64,000 nucleotides of DNA from WLMZ01 sp038227995 (GTDB taxonomy: Bacteria > Actinomycetota > Acidimicrobiia > Acidimicrobiales > Ilumatobacteraceae): positions 6,130 to 70,129 of the forward strand of contig JBBRPP010000030.1 in NCBI GenBank assembly GCA_038227995.1, read 5' to 3'. The translations under genes and the position numbers were made by a program. Each line of letters opens with the position of its first letter. Positions within the stretch are counted from its first letter, which is position 1. Under the pieces are notes generated by a model that ran no database searches, was not told where the DNA came from, and saw only the letters and a program-made list of their open reading frames with translations. Positions 18,509 to 27,312 of the stretch are shown piece by piece.

Positions 18509-18913
18509 ATGAGCGTCCAATCGCGCATGCGCCTGCCTGTCCTCCTCGTGCTCGGCGTCGCGGTCGTCGGTTGCGGATCCTCGAATCGGTCGGCCGACGC
18601 CAGAACCGCGCCAGAGCCGGACTCCGCCGCGGCTGCAGCGGCCCCGGCCACGGCCGCCGGGCCATTCACGATGTACACGCACTGTGGTGTCAACGGAGCG
18701 AAGATCAACGGGCTCTGGTGGGAGGTCACTCCCCCGATGAGCGACGGCCACGGCAATCCACCCGATGGGTGGGGCAACCCGTATCAGGCGGGCGTGCTGA
18801 CGTTCACCAGCGACGCAACGGCAGTGTTCAGGGCGACGTCGACAGAGAGCCAGCTCTTGACGGCAACGCTCCGCCGAACGACGAGCACCGAGTACCCGTT
18901 CATCTGTTCGTGA
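18509..18913 (+). CDS. Small predicted lipoprotein
   Basis: A 134-residue secreted protein. A short basic start is followed by a hydrophobic LLVLGVAVVGC lipobox with Cys as the likely lipid anchor, then an Ala/Pro-rich linker and a compact domain of about 85 residues beginning FTMYTHCGVNG. That domain contains two cysteines that could pair. ATG at 18509 or the ATG six codons later are both possible starts. I do not recognise the domain. The gene is followed by an imperfect 35-base repeat that recurs at 20079. Confidence 0.78.
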   Translation: MSVQSRMRLPVLLVLGVAVVGCGSSNRSADARTAPEPDSAAAAAAPATAAGPFTMYTHCGVNGAKINGLWWEVTPPMSDGHGNPPDGWGNPYQAGVLTFTSDATAVFRATSTESQLLTATLRRTTSTEYPFICS

Positions 18914-18920
18914 CCGAGTC

Positions 18921-18955
18921 GTGCTCGTTGTTGTGTACGCGTGATTGCTCTTGCG
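18921..18955 (+). repeat. Dispersed 35-bp direct repeat, copy 1
   Basis: A sequence beginning GTGCTCGTTGTT and ending CTTGCG recurs at 20079-20112 in the same orientation with four mismatches and one one-base gap. Both copies lie just after a stop codon. They bracket the cupin and TIGR03086 genes. Confidence 0.7.
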
Positions 18956-19033
18956 TCGGTGCGCGGGACCCGGCACGCTGGGCGGGTCCGAGTCGGACCA
19001 GATTGCAACCGTAGAGAGGGCAGGAGCGTCAAC

Positions 19034-19384
19034 GTGGGAATCGTGATCAGACGGAACGCATTCGCCGATGAGGCCAGCGCGATTGGGCTCGTCGAGTCGC
19101 TTGGTTACACGGCGTATCCAGGAGACCGCGAGGCGACCGAGCTCGACTTGCACTGGCACGACTTCGATCAAGCCGTCGCAATCGTCCACGGAAGATATGA
19201 ACTGACGGATGGCGAGGGTGGAGACACCTTTGTTCTCGAGTCGGGAACACTTTTCGAGCTCACCGATCGTGTCGTTCACGCCGACAGGCACGGGCCCTAC
19301 CGTGTGGTCTTCGGGTTCAGGGCCGATCCACGAACGTTCGAGGCGCCGATCAGCCGTGACCCGGTCGATCGTGAGTTGCCGTAG
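19034..19384 (+). CDS. Small cupin-like protein
   Basis: A 116-residue protein starting at GTG 19034, chosen because AGGAG lies upstream at good spacing. The centre has LDLHWHDFDQAVAIVHGRYEL followed by GTLFELTDRVVHAD, which resembles the two histidine motifs of a single-domain cupin barrel: His-x-His in the first and a final His in the second. This suggests a metal site. Function is unknown. It lies between two copies of a 35-base repeat together with the TIGR03086 gene. Confidence 0.72.
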   Translation: MGIVIRRNAFADEASAIGLVESLGYTAYPGDREATELDLHWHDFDQAVAIVHGRYELTDGEGGDTFVLESGTLFELTDRVVHADRHGPYRVVFGFRADPRTFEAPISRDPVDRELP

Positions 19385-19497
19385 TCCAGCTCCGATCATC
19401 GGATTCCATGTGCGAGTCCACCAGACCGGCGGCGGCGCCGCTTGCGTCGTGCGCGTGGATCGGGCAACATGAGCGCTCTCTTCCTCGGGGGTCGGAC

Positions 19498-20061
19498 GTG
19501 GACATTCTGGGTGCGCTCGTCGCAGCGGCAGACGAGTTCGGTCGCCGGCTCCGCCTGGTCGGCGAAGCGGACTTCACGCTCCCGACGCCGTGTTCAGACT
19601 GGGACGTTCGATACCTCACCGCGCACGTGATCGGAGGGAATCGCTTCGCCGTTCACGTTCTCGATGGGATGAAGGCAACCGCAGCCATCGAGCAGATCAT
19701 GTCCACGCCGCAGCTCGGGGACGATGCCGTTGCGGCTTGGGCCTCGACGTGCGCGGCGCAGGCTGAGGCGTTCAGCGCCGACGCCGCCTTGCACCGGCAG
19801 ATCGACCACCCGCTGGGGCCGATTTCGGGGCGCCAGTTCCTCGACCTGCGGGTGTTCGACATCACCTTGCACGCATGGGACCTTGCGCGCTCGATCGGCG
19901 CTGACGAACGGCTCGACCCTGAACTCGTCGATGTCGTGCTGAACATCGTCCGGAACGGGCCACCCGGCATGGGCTTTGGAATCGCCGCTCTCGGGCAGGT
20001 GACCGACACCGCGTCACAGCAGGCAACGCTTCTGGATCTCACCGGACGCCCGGCCGAGTAG
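19498..20061 (+). CDS. TIGR03086/mycothiol-dependent isomerase-like metal-binding protein
   Basis: A 187-residue DinB/maleylpyruvate-isomerase-type four-helix protein. The signature CSDWDVRYLTAHVIGG near residue 35 and the second half motif FDITLHAWDLARSIG match this actinobacterial family, whose members coordinate a metal through histidines and may use mycothiol as thiol. GTG at 19498 begins right before the first helix; the frame extends further upstream, but without family-like sequence. The substrate is unknown. Confidence 0.85.
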   Translation: MDILGALVAAADEFGRRLRLVGEADFTLPTPCSDWDVRYLTAHVIGGNRFAVHVLDGMKATAAIEQIMSTPQLGDDAVAAWASTCAAQAEAFSADAALHRQIDHPLGPISGRQFLDLRVFDITLHAWDLARSIGADERLDPELVDVVLNIVRNGPPGMGFGIAALGQVTDTASQQATLLDLTGRPAE

Positions 20062-20497
20062 CGCCATACGACAGCTCGGTGCTCGTTGTTCTGTGCGCGC
20101 GATTGCCTTGCGCATCCGCTCCATATCGGCATTCGGCGCTGTATCGCTCTGTCAATCGGGGCTCGGGAGCATCGGAGGTTCAACGCCCGCATCGGATGCT
20201 CCCATTCCTGTTCAAACCAGATGTGGTTGGGGCGATTGGGCGTGAATCTGGTGGGCGCTCCACCCGATTGACACCCGATCGGACCCAGACGCCCCGGATC
20301 CGATCTGCCGATCGATCCGATCTTCGAGATACGCGAACTGAGCAGAACGCGCGCTTCTGCACAACGATTCCGGCAACTCGACACGACGGCCGCAGCACTC
20401 AGCCGACACGGCGACGAGAACTCTCGCGCGCCCCTTCGGTACGGTCTCTCGTACACGGCTTCCCCCGCTCGTTCGTCGCCCACACCGGGGGTTGCTC
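20062..20497. other. Non-coding stretch with a repeat copy and nested inverted repeats
   Basis: No convincing gene. It begins with the second copy of the 35-base repeat (20079-20112). A perfect 10-bp inverted repeat (GTCAATCGGG at 20151-20160, CCCGATTGAC at 20263-20272) encloses a second one (GGGAGCATC at 20165-20173, GATGCTCCC at 20195-20203). This could be a structured RNA or a decayed mobile fragment. Confidence 0.5.
20079..20112 (+). repeat. Dispersed 35-bp direct repeat, copy 2
   Basis: Partner of 18921-18955, same orientation, 1158 bases apart. Confidence 0.7.
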
Positions 20498-20938
20498 ATG
20501 CCCGTTTCATCTCATGGCCGCGTGCCACGCGCCAACATCGATCCGATCCTGACTGTCCAGGACGCGATGGCAGTCTTCGACCTCGCGATCAGCCACCCGC
20601 TGGCCGCGGAGACCATCGTGATGTTCCTCGATCGCGAGTTCCGCGGGTCGTGCTTGGTGACCGTCACCGAAACTGATGACCCGATCCAGGTGGTGGCGAT
20701 CGCCGAGGCGATGGCGTTGTCCGCGTCGCACGAGCCCGACATCACGGGCATCGTCCTCGCCACCGTTCGACCCGGCGGAACCATGCTCGACGACGATGAC
20801 GACGTGTGGTTCGAAGCGTCCGATGTCGTCGAGTCGGCCGGTCTCACGCTGATCGACTGGCTGATCATCGGCCGAGGTGGCACGACCAGCCCCCGTCAGC
20901 AACTCGGCCTGAACTCACGCTGGCCCAGCGGCTTGTGA
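20498..20938 (+). CDS. Hypothetical protein with a RadC/JAB-like but motif-poor fold
   Basis: A 146-residue protein. The order of elements resembles the C-terminal JAB domain of RadC: a helix (DAMAVFDLAI), a strand with VMFLDREFRG, an amphipathic helix region, ITGIVLATVRPGG, and a final VVESAGLTLIDWLIIG that parallels the RadC ending. The HxHPSGDPxPSxxD metal motif is missing: where it should be, the sequence reads ATVRPGG followed by a run of Asp. It would therefore be a catalytically dead JAB relative. This assignment rests on pattern only. ATG 20498 is used rather than TTG 20492. Confidence 0.7.
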   Translation: MPVSSHGRVPRANIDPILTVQDAMAVFDLAISHPLAAETIVMFLDREFRGSCLVTVTETDDPIQVVAIAEAMALSASHEPDITGIVLATVRPGGTMLDDDDDVWFEASDVVESAGLTLIDWLIIGRGGTTSPRQQLGLNSRWPSGL

Positions 20939-20963
20939 AGAACCGCCCACTTCGACGCCATCG

Positions 20964-21242
20964 TCAGTTGTGGAAGGCGCGCCGTTCGGCCGGCGACAAC
21001 CGCAGCCCTCCGGCACGTAACCGGCGCAACAGTTCGCGGCTGCTCACCTCTTCAGCACCGGCATCGACCACGGTTGGGCGATGCTCTTCCGGAACGTCGT
21101 AGTGGTCGCCCTGGAAGCCACGCCGTGGTATGCCGACGGACTGTGCGAACACATGCAGTTCGTCGAGACTGAGATCGCTGACCAGGTGGCACCACCGGCG
21201 GCCGCGCCAGTGCCACAAGGGGTCGTCGACCAAGATCGCCAC
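20964..21242 (-). CDS. DUF4031 domain-containing protein
   Basis: A 92-residue protein with the typical DUF4031 opening VAILVDDPLWHWRGRRWCHLVSD and the following LDELHVFAQSVGIPRRGFQGDHYDVPE stretch. Family function is unknown; the conserved Asp, Trp, His and Tyr residues suggest a ligand pocket. GTG at 21242 gives the family's normal length. It is downstream of the malic enzyme gene on the same strand, separated by 28 bases, so co-transcription is possible. Confidence 0.85.
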   Translation of the reverse strand: MAILVDDPLWHWRGRRWCHLVSDLSLDELHVFAQSVGIPRRGFQGDHYDVPEEHRPTVVDAGAEEVSSRELLRRLRAGGLRLSPAERRAFHN

Positions 21243-21270
21243 GCAGCGATTGTACGGGTGGGCCCTCAGT

Positions 21271-22683
21271 TCAGGAGCGGACGCAGCCCTCGCGCACCGC
21301 CGTCGCTCCGACGGCGCGTGCCACCGCATCGGCCACACCGGGTTCGAACGCGCCCGGCAGAATCCGATCAGCTGTCGGCTCAGGCACGAACGCGGCAAGC
21401 GCGGCAGCGGCGGCCAGCTTCATGCCGTCGGTACATTTCGTCGCGCGCACGTCGAGCAGCCCGCGGAACACGCCGGGGAACGCGAGGACGTTGTTGATCT
21501 GGTTCGGGTAGTCGCTGCGTCCGGTGGCGACAACCGAGACGTTCGAAGGCATCAGCTCGGGCATGACTTCGGGGACGGGGTTGGCCATCGCGAACACGAT
21601 CGCATCGTCGGCCATGTCGGTCAGCCAGTCGGCCTCGATCACACCGGGGCCGCTGAGACCGAGCAGGACATCGGCACCTTTCAGCGCCTCGGCAACCCCT
21701 CCGGTGCGGCCGTCGCGGTTGCCGTTGTCGACGAACCACTGCTTCGATGGCACCAGCGCGTCTGGCCGGCCGGCGTGGAGGATTCCCGACCGGTCGACAC
21801 CGATGATGTCGGCGACACCGACGAGGTGGAGCAACTTCGCGCAGGCGACTCCGGCCGCGCCCGTGCCGACGACGGCGACCGTCATGTCACGCATTGATTT
21901 GCCCACGACCTTTGCCGCGTTCTCGACCGCAGCCAGCACGACGATCGCCGTGCCGTGCTGATCATCGTGGAACACGGGGATGTCCAGTTCGGCCTGCAGG
22001 CGGGCCTCGATCTCGAAGCACGCAGGTGCGGCGATGTCTTCGAGGTTGATTCCGCCGAACGTCGGCGCGATCGCTTTCGCGACGGCAACGATCTCGTCGA
22101 CCGACGATGCGTTGATGCAGATCGGATAGGCATCGACGTTACCGAACTGCTTGAACAGCACAGCCTTGCCCTCCATGACCGGCATCGCGCCCTCGGGCCC
22201 GATGTCGCCGAGACCCAACACAGCGGTCCCATCGGACAGCACCGCGACCGCGTTCGACCGCCCGGTGAACTCCCACACCAACGAACGGTCGTTGCCGATC
22301 GCGGTCGCGACGCGGCCGACGCCGGGCGTGTACGCCATCGCCAACTCGTCTGCGTCGCGAACCATGACACGCGGGGTCACGGAGATCTTTCCGCCGCGGT
22401 GCAACTCAAACGTCGCATCAGTGATCGATCGCGCGCGCACGCCGGTCGAGGTCGCCACGGCAGCGCGAACGCAGTCCTGCTGCGCGGTGTCAGCGCACGC
22501 CACGAACAGCGAGCGAGTGCCATCGGCGTGCGTCTCCATCGTGCGGATGTCCGCGCCGCAGGCTGCGATCGCACGCGTCACACCGGCCATGTGTGCCGGC
22601 GCGTCGAGCACCAGCTCGAGACGCAGCGCGTAGCCGGCTGACGGCTTGGTCGGTTGACGAGTTGTCGATTCGTTGTTCGGCAT
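21271..22683 (-). CDS. NAD(P)-dependent malic enzyme with N-terminal ACT domain
   Basis: A 470-residue malic enzyme that converts malate to pyruvate and CO2. Residues about 15-85 form an ACT-type regulatory domain (YALRLELVLDAPAHMAGVTR). The N-terminal catalytic part shows AYTPGVGRVA, GPEGAMPVMEGKAVLFKQFG and the metal-binding FHDDQHGTA. The NAD domain has VVGTGAAGVACAKLL, then FAMANPVPE and SDYPNQINN. ATG at 22683 has AGGA five bases upstream. The ACT domain implies allosteric control by a small metabolite. Confidence 0.93.
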   Translation of the reverse strand: MPNNESTTRQPTKPSAGYALRLELVLDAPAHMAGVTRAIAACGADIRTMETHADGTRSLFVACADTAQQDCVRAAVATSTGVRARSITDATFELHRGGKISVTPRVMVRDADELAMAYTPGVGRVATAIGNDRSLVWEFTGRSNAVAVLSDGTAVLGLGDIGPEGAMPVMEGKAVLFKQFGNVDAYPICINASSVDEIVAVAKAIAPTFGGINLEDIAAPACFEIEARLQAELDIPVFHDDQHGTAIVVLAAVENAAKVVGKSMRDMTVAVVGTGAAGVACAKLLHLVGVADIIGVDRSGILHAGRPDALVPSKQWFVDNGNRDGRTGGVAEALKGADVLLGLSGPGVIEADWLTDMADDAIVFAMANPVPEVMPELMPSNVSVVATGRSDYPNQINNVLAFPGVFRGLLDVRATKCTDGMKLAAAAALAAFVPEPTADRILPGAFEPGVADAVARAVGATAVREGCVRS

Positions 22684-22995
22684 GACATTCCTGTTCGGGA
22701 AGCCAGACACAGCAGCAGACACCCGCAGCCGTGACTGGCGGGTGGCGCAACGTGAGTGTGCTCAGTGCGAGCGTGTCACCCGTGCGCCCCGCCCAGTACG
22801 TACGACTGCGGGGATTGCAACGGGCACGCGTGCTGCCGCGGCTGCACCACGAATTGCTGCAGCAGCAGCAATGGCGGCGAGGGCGACGATGATCACGAAG
22901 CCGACTCTACGCTGCCGACCCGGATTTGCCAAGCACAGCGGCAACAACCGCGAATCATTTCCGACGCGAACGTCGGGCGAACATCGGGCGAAACG
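22684..22995. other. 312-bp stretch without a firm gene
   Basis: Upstream of malic enzyme and downstream of the FmdB gene, both on the minus strand. The only candidate is a minus-strand frame ending at 22762, of up to 61 codons, with a short hydrophobic Ala-rich segment (VIIVALAAIAAAAAI) and a basic tail. It could encode a small membrane peptide, but there is no clear ribosome binding site. Confidence 0.35.
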
Positions 22996-23232
22996 TCAGT
23001 GGTGGCAGCCGCAACCAGAACCGCATCCGCCACCGCTGGGCATGCTCATCGGCGCCGACGAACCGGCGGACGACGACGCTGCGCCACCACCGACGCTGGC
23101 GAACACCGAGAGCAGGCGAACGGCACCGTCATGACCGGCGGGACACGATGCCGGCGCGCTGGATTCGGACATGCTGCGACGAAGTTCGAACGTGTCGTCA
23201 CAGGTGCGGCAGCGGTACTCGTAGAGCGGCAT
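22996..23232 (-). CDS. FmdB-family zinc-ribbon protein
   Basis: A 78-residue protein starting MPLYEYRCRTCDDTFELRRSM. This is the hallmark of the FmdB/putative regulatory zinc-ribbon family, with CxxC at residues 8-11 and a second cysteine at SCPAGHDG. The tail is Gly/Ser-rich and ends CGSGCGCHH, a common extra metal-binding tail in this family. The role is unproven. ATG at 23232 gives the standard start. Confidence 0.88.
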   Translation of the reverse strand: MPLYEYRCRTCDDTFELRRSMSESSAPASCPAGHDGAVRLLSVFASVGGGAASSSAGSSAPMSMPSGGGCGSGCGCHH

Positions 23233-23300
23233 GGTGCCAGCGTAGTTGGTGCTCGCCGACCGGGTGCGCCAGAGCCTCACGCACGAGCCAACATGGACAC

Positions 23301-23885
23301 ATGCTGTTCTCTGACGACGCCATCGCTGGTCTGGCCGATGGCTCGATCACGCTCACCTTTCGGCGGTGGAAGAAGCCGCAGGCCAGGACTGGCGGTCGAT
23401 ACCGCGTCCGCGGTCTGTTGCTGGAGGCGACGGACGTGCGCACGGTTCACGTCGACGAGATCACCGACACCGAGGCGCGACGCGCCGGTGCGGACTCCGC
23501 TGCGGCAGCGATCGCCCGCCTCGGTCCCGGCCTCGCCCCGAACGAGTCGGTGTGGAGAGTCGAGTTGCGGTGCATCGGCGAGGACGATCGCATCGTTCGT
23601 CGCGTCGTGACCGAGCTCGACGCCGATCAACGAGCCGCGATCCAGGCACGACTCGACCGCATGGATCGATCCGGGGCGTGGACCACCCGCACGCTTCGCC
23701 TCATCGCCACGTATCCCGGCGTGGTCTCGACGACCCTCGCTCGTCAGCTCGGCTTCGACCGCCCGGCGTTCAAGCTCAACGTCCGCAAGCTGAAGGACCT
23801 CGGGCTGACCGAAAGCCTCGAGATCGGCTACCGCCTGTCGCCGTTGGGCAAGGCATTTCTCGGGCTCGACGACGAGCGTGATTGA
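23301..23885 (+). CDS. ASCH-like domain protein with C-terminal winged helix
   Basis: A 194-residue protein. The first ~100 residues (ADGSITLTFRRWKKPQA, then GRYRVRGLLLEATDVRTVHVDEITDTEAR) resemble an ASCH domain, a PUA-like fold linked to RNA binding. The second half (TTRTLRLIATYPGVVSTTLARQLG then FKLNVRKLKDLGLTESL) looks like a winged helix-turn-helix. Together this suggests a nucleic-acid-binding regulator. It is followed 10 bases later by the DUF3039 gene and they probably share a transcript. Confidence 0.8.
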   Translation: MLFSDDAIAGLADGSITLTFRRWKKPQARTGGRYRVRGLLLEATDVRTVHVDEITDTEARRAGADSAAAAIARLGPGLAPNESVWRVELRCIGEDDRIVRRVVTELDADQRAAIQARLDRMDRSGAWTTRTLRLIATYPGVVSTTLARQLGFDRPAFKLNVRKLKDLGLTESLEIGYRLSPLGKAFLGLDDERD

Positions 23886-23894
23886 CTTGGTTCC

Positions 23895-24182
23895 ATGAGC
23901 CAGGTGCAGACGCTTCCCGCCGAGACGATTCCCAACCTCGACGAGGAGTTGGAAACGGGTGAACCGGCGATGGCCCACATCGTCAAGACCGAACCGGGCG
24001 AGACCGCCGCGGCCAAGGTCTTGGAAGCCCGGATCTACGGGACGCCCATCGAGGCGTTGTGCGGACACGTCTGGGTGCCATCGCGCGATCCGAAGCAGCT
24101 GCCCCTCTGCCAGAAGTGCAAGGGCATCTACGAGATGTACAAAGCGTTCAACGACGGACTGCGCGACTCACCCGACGAGTGA
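23895..24182 (+). CDS. DUF3039 domain-containing protein
   Basis: A 95-residue actinobacterial protein. The core holds ARIYGTPIEALCGHVWVP and CQKCKGIYE, giving Cys and a CxxC pair that probably bind zinc, with an acidic N-terminus. DUF3039 has no known function and is largely confined to Actinomycetota, which supports the taxonomic assignment. It sits 10 bases behind the ASCH/winged-helix gene. Confidence 0.9.
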   Translation: MSQVQTLPAETIPNLDEELETGEPAMAHIVKTEPGETAAAKVLEARIYGTPIEALCGHVWVPSRDPKQLPLCQKCKGIYEMYKAFNDGLRDSPDE

Positions 24183-24183
24183 A

Positions 24184-27100
24184 TCAGTTGTGTCGGCGGC
24201 GAGGCTGGCGGACCAGATCGGCTTGAGATTGCCCGCTGACGTCGTCGACACCCACGACCATCCACCCGAGGTCGGTCGGCTGTCCGGCGGTCGGCGCCCG
24301 TGACGTCACCGTGATGGACGCGCTCGCCCCCGGTGCGAGTGTCGCCGTCTCACCGGTGCTCATCTGTGGATTCCATGGCTCGATGATCACCTTCGGCGGG
24401 GCAATCGCGTTGCTCGTCCCGATCACGTCGGTGCTCTGATCGCCCTGATTGCGAACGAGGGCCTGCACCACGAGCGCGCTGTGCGTACCACCTTGCGTGA
24501 GCCCGAGGTCGCTGGCGAACACACCGATGACCGCCGTCGTGCCACCGAACCGCGCATCGGGCACGCCGACCGAATTGAGCTGCTGCGTGTGCAGGTTGTA
24601 CAGGTACATCCCCATCACACCGGTCGCACCGCCTGCGGTGACGAGGCCGGCATCAGCGGCGAACAACTCGTCGTCGGCCACGCCGTCACCGGTCGTGTCC
24701 AGGAACACCTCGAAGATGTCCTCGGTGGGGTTCCCGAACGCGGCGTTGAGGTTGAATGCGAAGTAGATCGCCTTGTCGTTGCTCGGTTCGTCGACGTACT
24801 TCACGCCGAGCCCGCGCGCATCAGCGCGGTTGCCACGATCCAGGCCGTCGTACAGCAGCCACGCGTACACGTCGGCTCGCCCGCTGTGGATGCCCTTGTT
24901 GGTGACGGTGAACGTGTTGCCGTTCAGCGTCGGCGAGGCGGTGATCCGGGATCGGCCGTGCGGTGTCGCGATGAACGGAACCGACAGTGACGGACCGGCC
25001 GCAGGAACAGCGCGGAGCAATCCGTCGAGCGTGACGATGCCGGCGTTGTCGGCGCCCGGCAGCGCAGCGAGCGAAGCAGCCGACATGTCGAGGTGCGCGG
25101 TGACCGTGACCGATGAGTGGGCTGCGACAGTCGTTGCCGGAACTCCGAGTGAGATCACGGCGCCGCGCGTCGGCGACGACCAACTCACCGAGAGGTTGTA
25201 CGACAACGACGCCGCGCCGGTGTTCGTCAGCGTGAAGGTACGGTCGACTGACGCGACGCCCTGGATGATGCCGAAGTTGATCGAGTCGTTGCCGTCATCA
25301 GTCGTGGCCACAACCGTCGTTGCGACAGCGTCGGACGCCCGCACCCAACCCGCGCCGTACAGCCGCGGATCGAACGTCGGGAAGCCCGCTGCCGCGGTGT
25401 TCACGATGGCGGCCTTGACCTGATCGGCAGTCCAGGTCGGATGAGCCTGACGCACAAGCGCAGCAACGCCTGCGGTGTGCGGCGCAGCCATCGACGTCCC
25501 CGACATCACGACGCCGCCATTGCCAGTGCCGACCGCAGCCGAGAGCACAGCCACCCCGGGAGCACTGACATCGGGCTTCTGTGCGCTGTCCCCCGAGCGC
25601 GGACCGCCGGACGAAAAGCTGGCAACCGTGCCGAGCGTGGGATTCGGCGTCGGGATACCAAGCGCGAGCGTGACCGTCTGACCGTCGAGGCCGATCAGTG
25701 TCGCCTGATCGGCCGGATCGATGCCGAGAAACGGCGTCGTCAACCCCGGCACCGCTCCCTCGTCGGGCGGAAGACCGGCGGCGTTGTTGATCATGATCGT
25801 CGCGACGGCGCCTGCCGCCTGCGCCAGCACCGGCTTCGCGGCGCGCGCGCAGGTACCCCGAACCACGACGACGATCGTGCCGGCCGAGCCACCGTTCGCG
25901 CTGTAGTCACTCGCGCTGCAACCCAGCGAGAGCCCTCCCGCTTCGGTGCCGCTGATGACGTGCAACTGGCCGACGACGTTGGCTCCCGTGACGCGGTTGG
26001 CGTCGATCGCGTTGATCGTGGTCGCGCCCTTGCTGATCGTCGCCATCAGGTTCGACTGCGTGGCGTCGACCGCGGCGACGGACATGACGCGGTCGCCGGT
26101 CGACGGGCCCCCGACGAGGTAGGGCTGGTGGCCGGCATTCCCCGCTGAGATCACCACGACGGCGCCTGCGGCAACAGCGTTGTCGGCCGCGACCGAATCG
26201 GGATCGTCGTTGCGTCCCCACTCCGAACCGAGCGACATGTTGATCACGTTCGCACCGGCCGCGACGGCACGGTTGAGCGCGTCGAGCAACACCGCGTTGT
26301 CGACGCCACCGGCGCAGCCGAACACCTTGTAGGCCAGCAGGCTCGCCGTCGGTGCAGCACCGGGTGCCACCTTGAACGTGTTGAACGCGACCGAGTTGTC
26401 GTACGGACCGTTGTACGCATTGCCGGCCGAATCGACGCCTTGGCCCGCCGCCGTACCTGCCGTATGCGTGCCGTGACCCTCACAATCCATCGGGTCGTTG
26501 TCCGGATGTGGCACGCGAACACTTGCGGTCGCGCTGCTCGCGTTGTATGTGTCGCCGACGAGATCGGTGCCACCGATCACCTTCGCCGTCGGGAACGTCG
26601 ACGCCGACGTGCCACCGAAGTCGGCATGTTTGTAGTCGATGCCGGTGTCGATCATCGCGATCTTCTCGCCGGTTCCCGTGTACGGCGTGACCGCGCTCCA
26701 CACGTCCTTCACCTTCGTGAACGTGTCGGAGTTGTCGTTGTCGGGTTGGTACACGCGCAGTCCCGAGACCGACAGCACACCCGGCAGTGCCCGCACCCGG
26801 CCGACGTCGGATGCGCGCACGACGATCGTTGCCGCGTTCAAGGCATCGACGAAACGGTTTCCGACCGTTGCACCAAGGTTGCGCAGCGCCAGCACGTTCG
26901 AGTCCTGTCGTGCCATCAGGTTCGCTCGCGTGATCGTGCGCTCGGCCGCGGTCGGTGCGGCCTTGCCGGCCTTCAACGCATCGCTGACCGAGGTGGCGAC
27001 AGATGTATCCGCGAACCGCACGATCACGGTCGTCAACGCGTCCGGATCGTACGTCGTCGGCGGGCCTGCCGTTCCCGGCGCTGTCGGCTCGGCGTGCGTC

Positions 27101-27219
27101 AGCCCGCCGTCACCGACGGCGGCCGCTCTGTGTTGACCCGCCGCTGGCAAGACCGACGACAACTGGAGGAGGAGCAGCAGCGGGATCGCCAGCGTCACCC
27201 TCGCCACCGATCGCTTCAC
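24184..27219 (-). CDS. Secreted subtilisin-like S8 protease with PA domain
   Basis: A 1011-residue exported protease. A signal peptide (VTLAIPLLLLLQLSSVLPAAG) is followed by an I9-like propeptide. The catalytic domain has Asp in MIDTGIDYKHADFGG, His in EGHGTHTAGTAAG and Ser in MSGTSMAAPHTAG, so the triad is intact. A protease-associated (PA) domain (GTIVVVVRGTCARAAKP region) is inserted before the Ser. About 450 C-terminal residues form beta-rich modules, including a fibronectin-like part with FTLTNTGAASLSYNLSV. GTG at 27219 follows GGAGGG at good spacing. It is probably an extracellular scavenging protease. Confidence 0.93.
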   Translation of the reverse strand: MKRSVARVTLAIPLLLLLQLSSVLPAAGQHRAAAVGDGGLTHAEPTAPGTAGPPTTYDPDALTTVIVRFADTSVATSVSDALKAGKAAPTAAERTITRANLMARQDSNVLALRNLGATVGNRFVDALNAATIVVRASDVGRVRALPGVLSVSGLRVYQPDNDNSDTFTKVKDVWSAVTPYTGTGEKIAMIDTGIDYKHADFGGTSASTFPTAKVIGGTDLVGDTYNASSATASVRVPHPDNDPMDCEGHGTHTAGTAAGQGVDSAGNAYNGPYDNSVAFNTFKVAPGAAPTASLLAYKVFGCAGGVDNAVLLDALNRAVAAGANVINMSLGSEWGRNDDPDSVAADNAVAAGAVVVISAGNAGHQPYLVGGPSTGDRVMSVAAVDATQSNLMATISKGATTINAIDANRVTGANVVGQLHVISGTEAGGLSLGCSASDYSANGGSAGTIVVVVRGTCARAAKPVLAQAAGAVATIMINNAAGLPPDEGAVPGLTTPFLGIDPADQATLIGLDGQTVTLALGIPTPNPTLGTVASFSSGGPRSGDSAQKPDVSAPGVAVLSAAVGTGNGGVVMSGTSMAAPHTAGVAALVRQAHPTWTADQVKAAIVNTAAAGFPTFDPRLYGAGWVRASDAVATTVVATTDDGNDSINFGIIQGVASVDRTFTLTNTGAASLSYNLSVSWSSPTRGAVISLGVPATTVAAHSSVTVTAHLDMSAASLAALPGADNAGIVTLDGLLRAVPAAGPSLSVPFIATPHGRSRITASPTLNGNTFTVTNKGIHSGRADVYAWLLYDGLDRGNRADARGLGVKYVDEPSNDKAIYFAFNLNAAFGNPTEDIFEVFLDTTGDGVADDELFAADAGLVTAGGATGVMGMYLYNLHTQQLNSVGVPDARFGGTTAVIGVFASDLGLTQGGTHSALVVQALVRNQGDQSTDVIGTSNAIAPPKVIIEPWNPQMSTGETATLAPGASASITVTSRAPTAGQPTDLGWMVVGVDDVSGQSQADLVRQPRRRHN

Positions 27220-27312
27220 GGTCCCTCCGATGTTCGCACCACGAGTGTGGAGACTCGAACGATTCCTGTGTAGCACAGCCGGGGTCACGGCGCGAGTCGT
27301 AGGATCGCCGCC

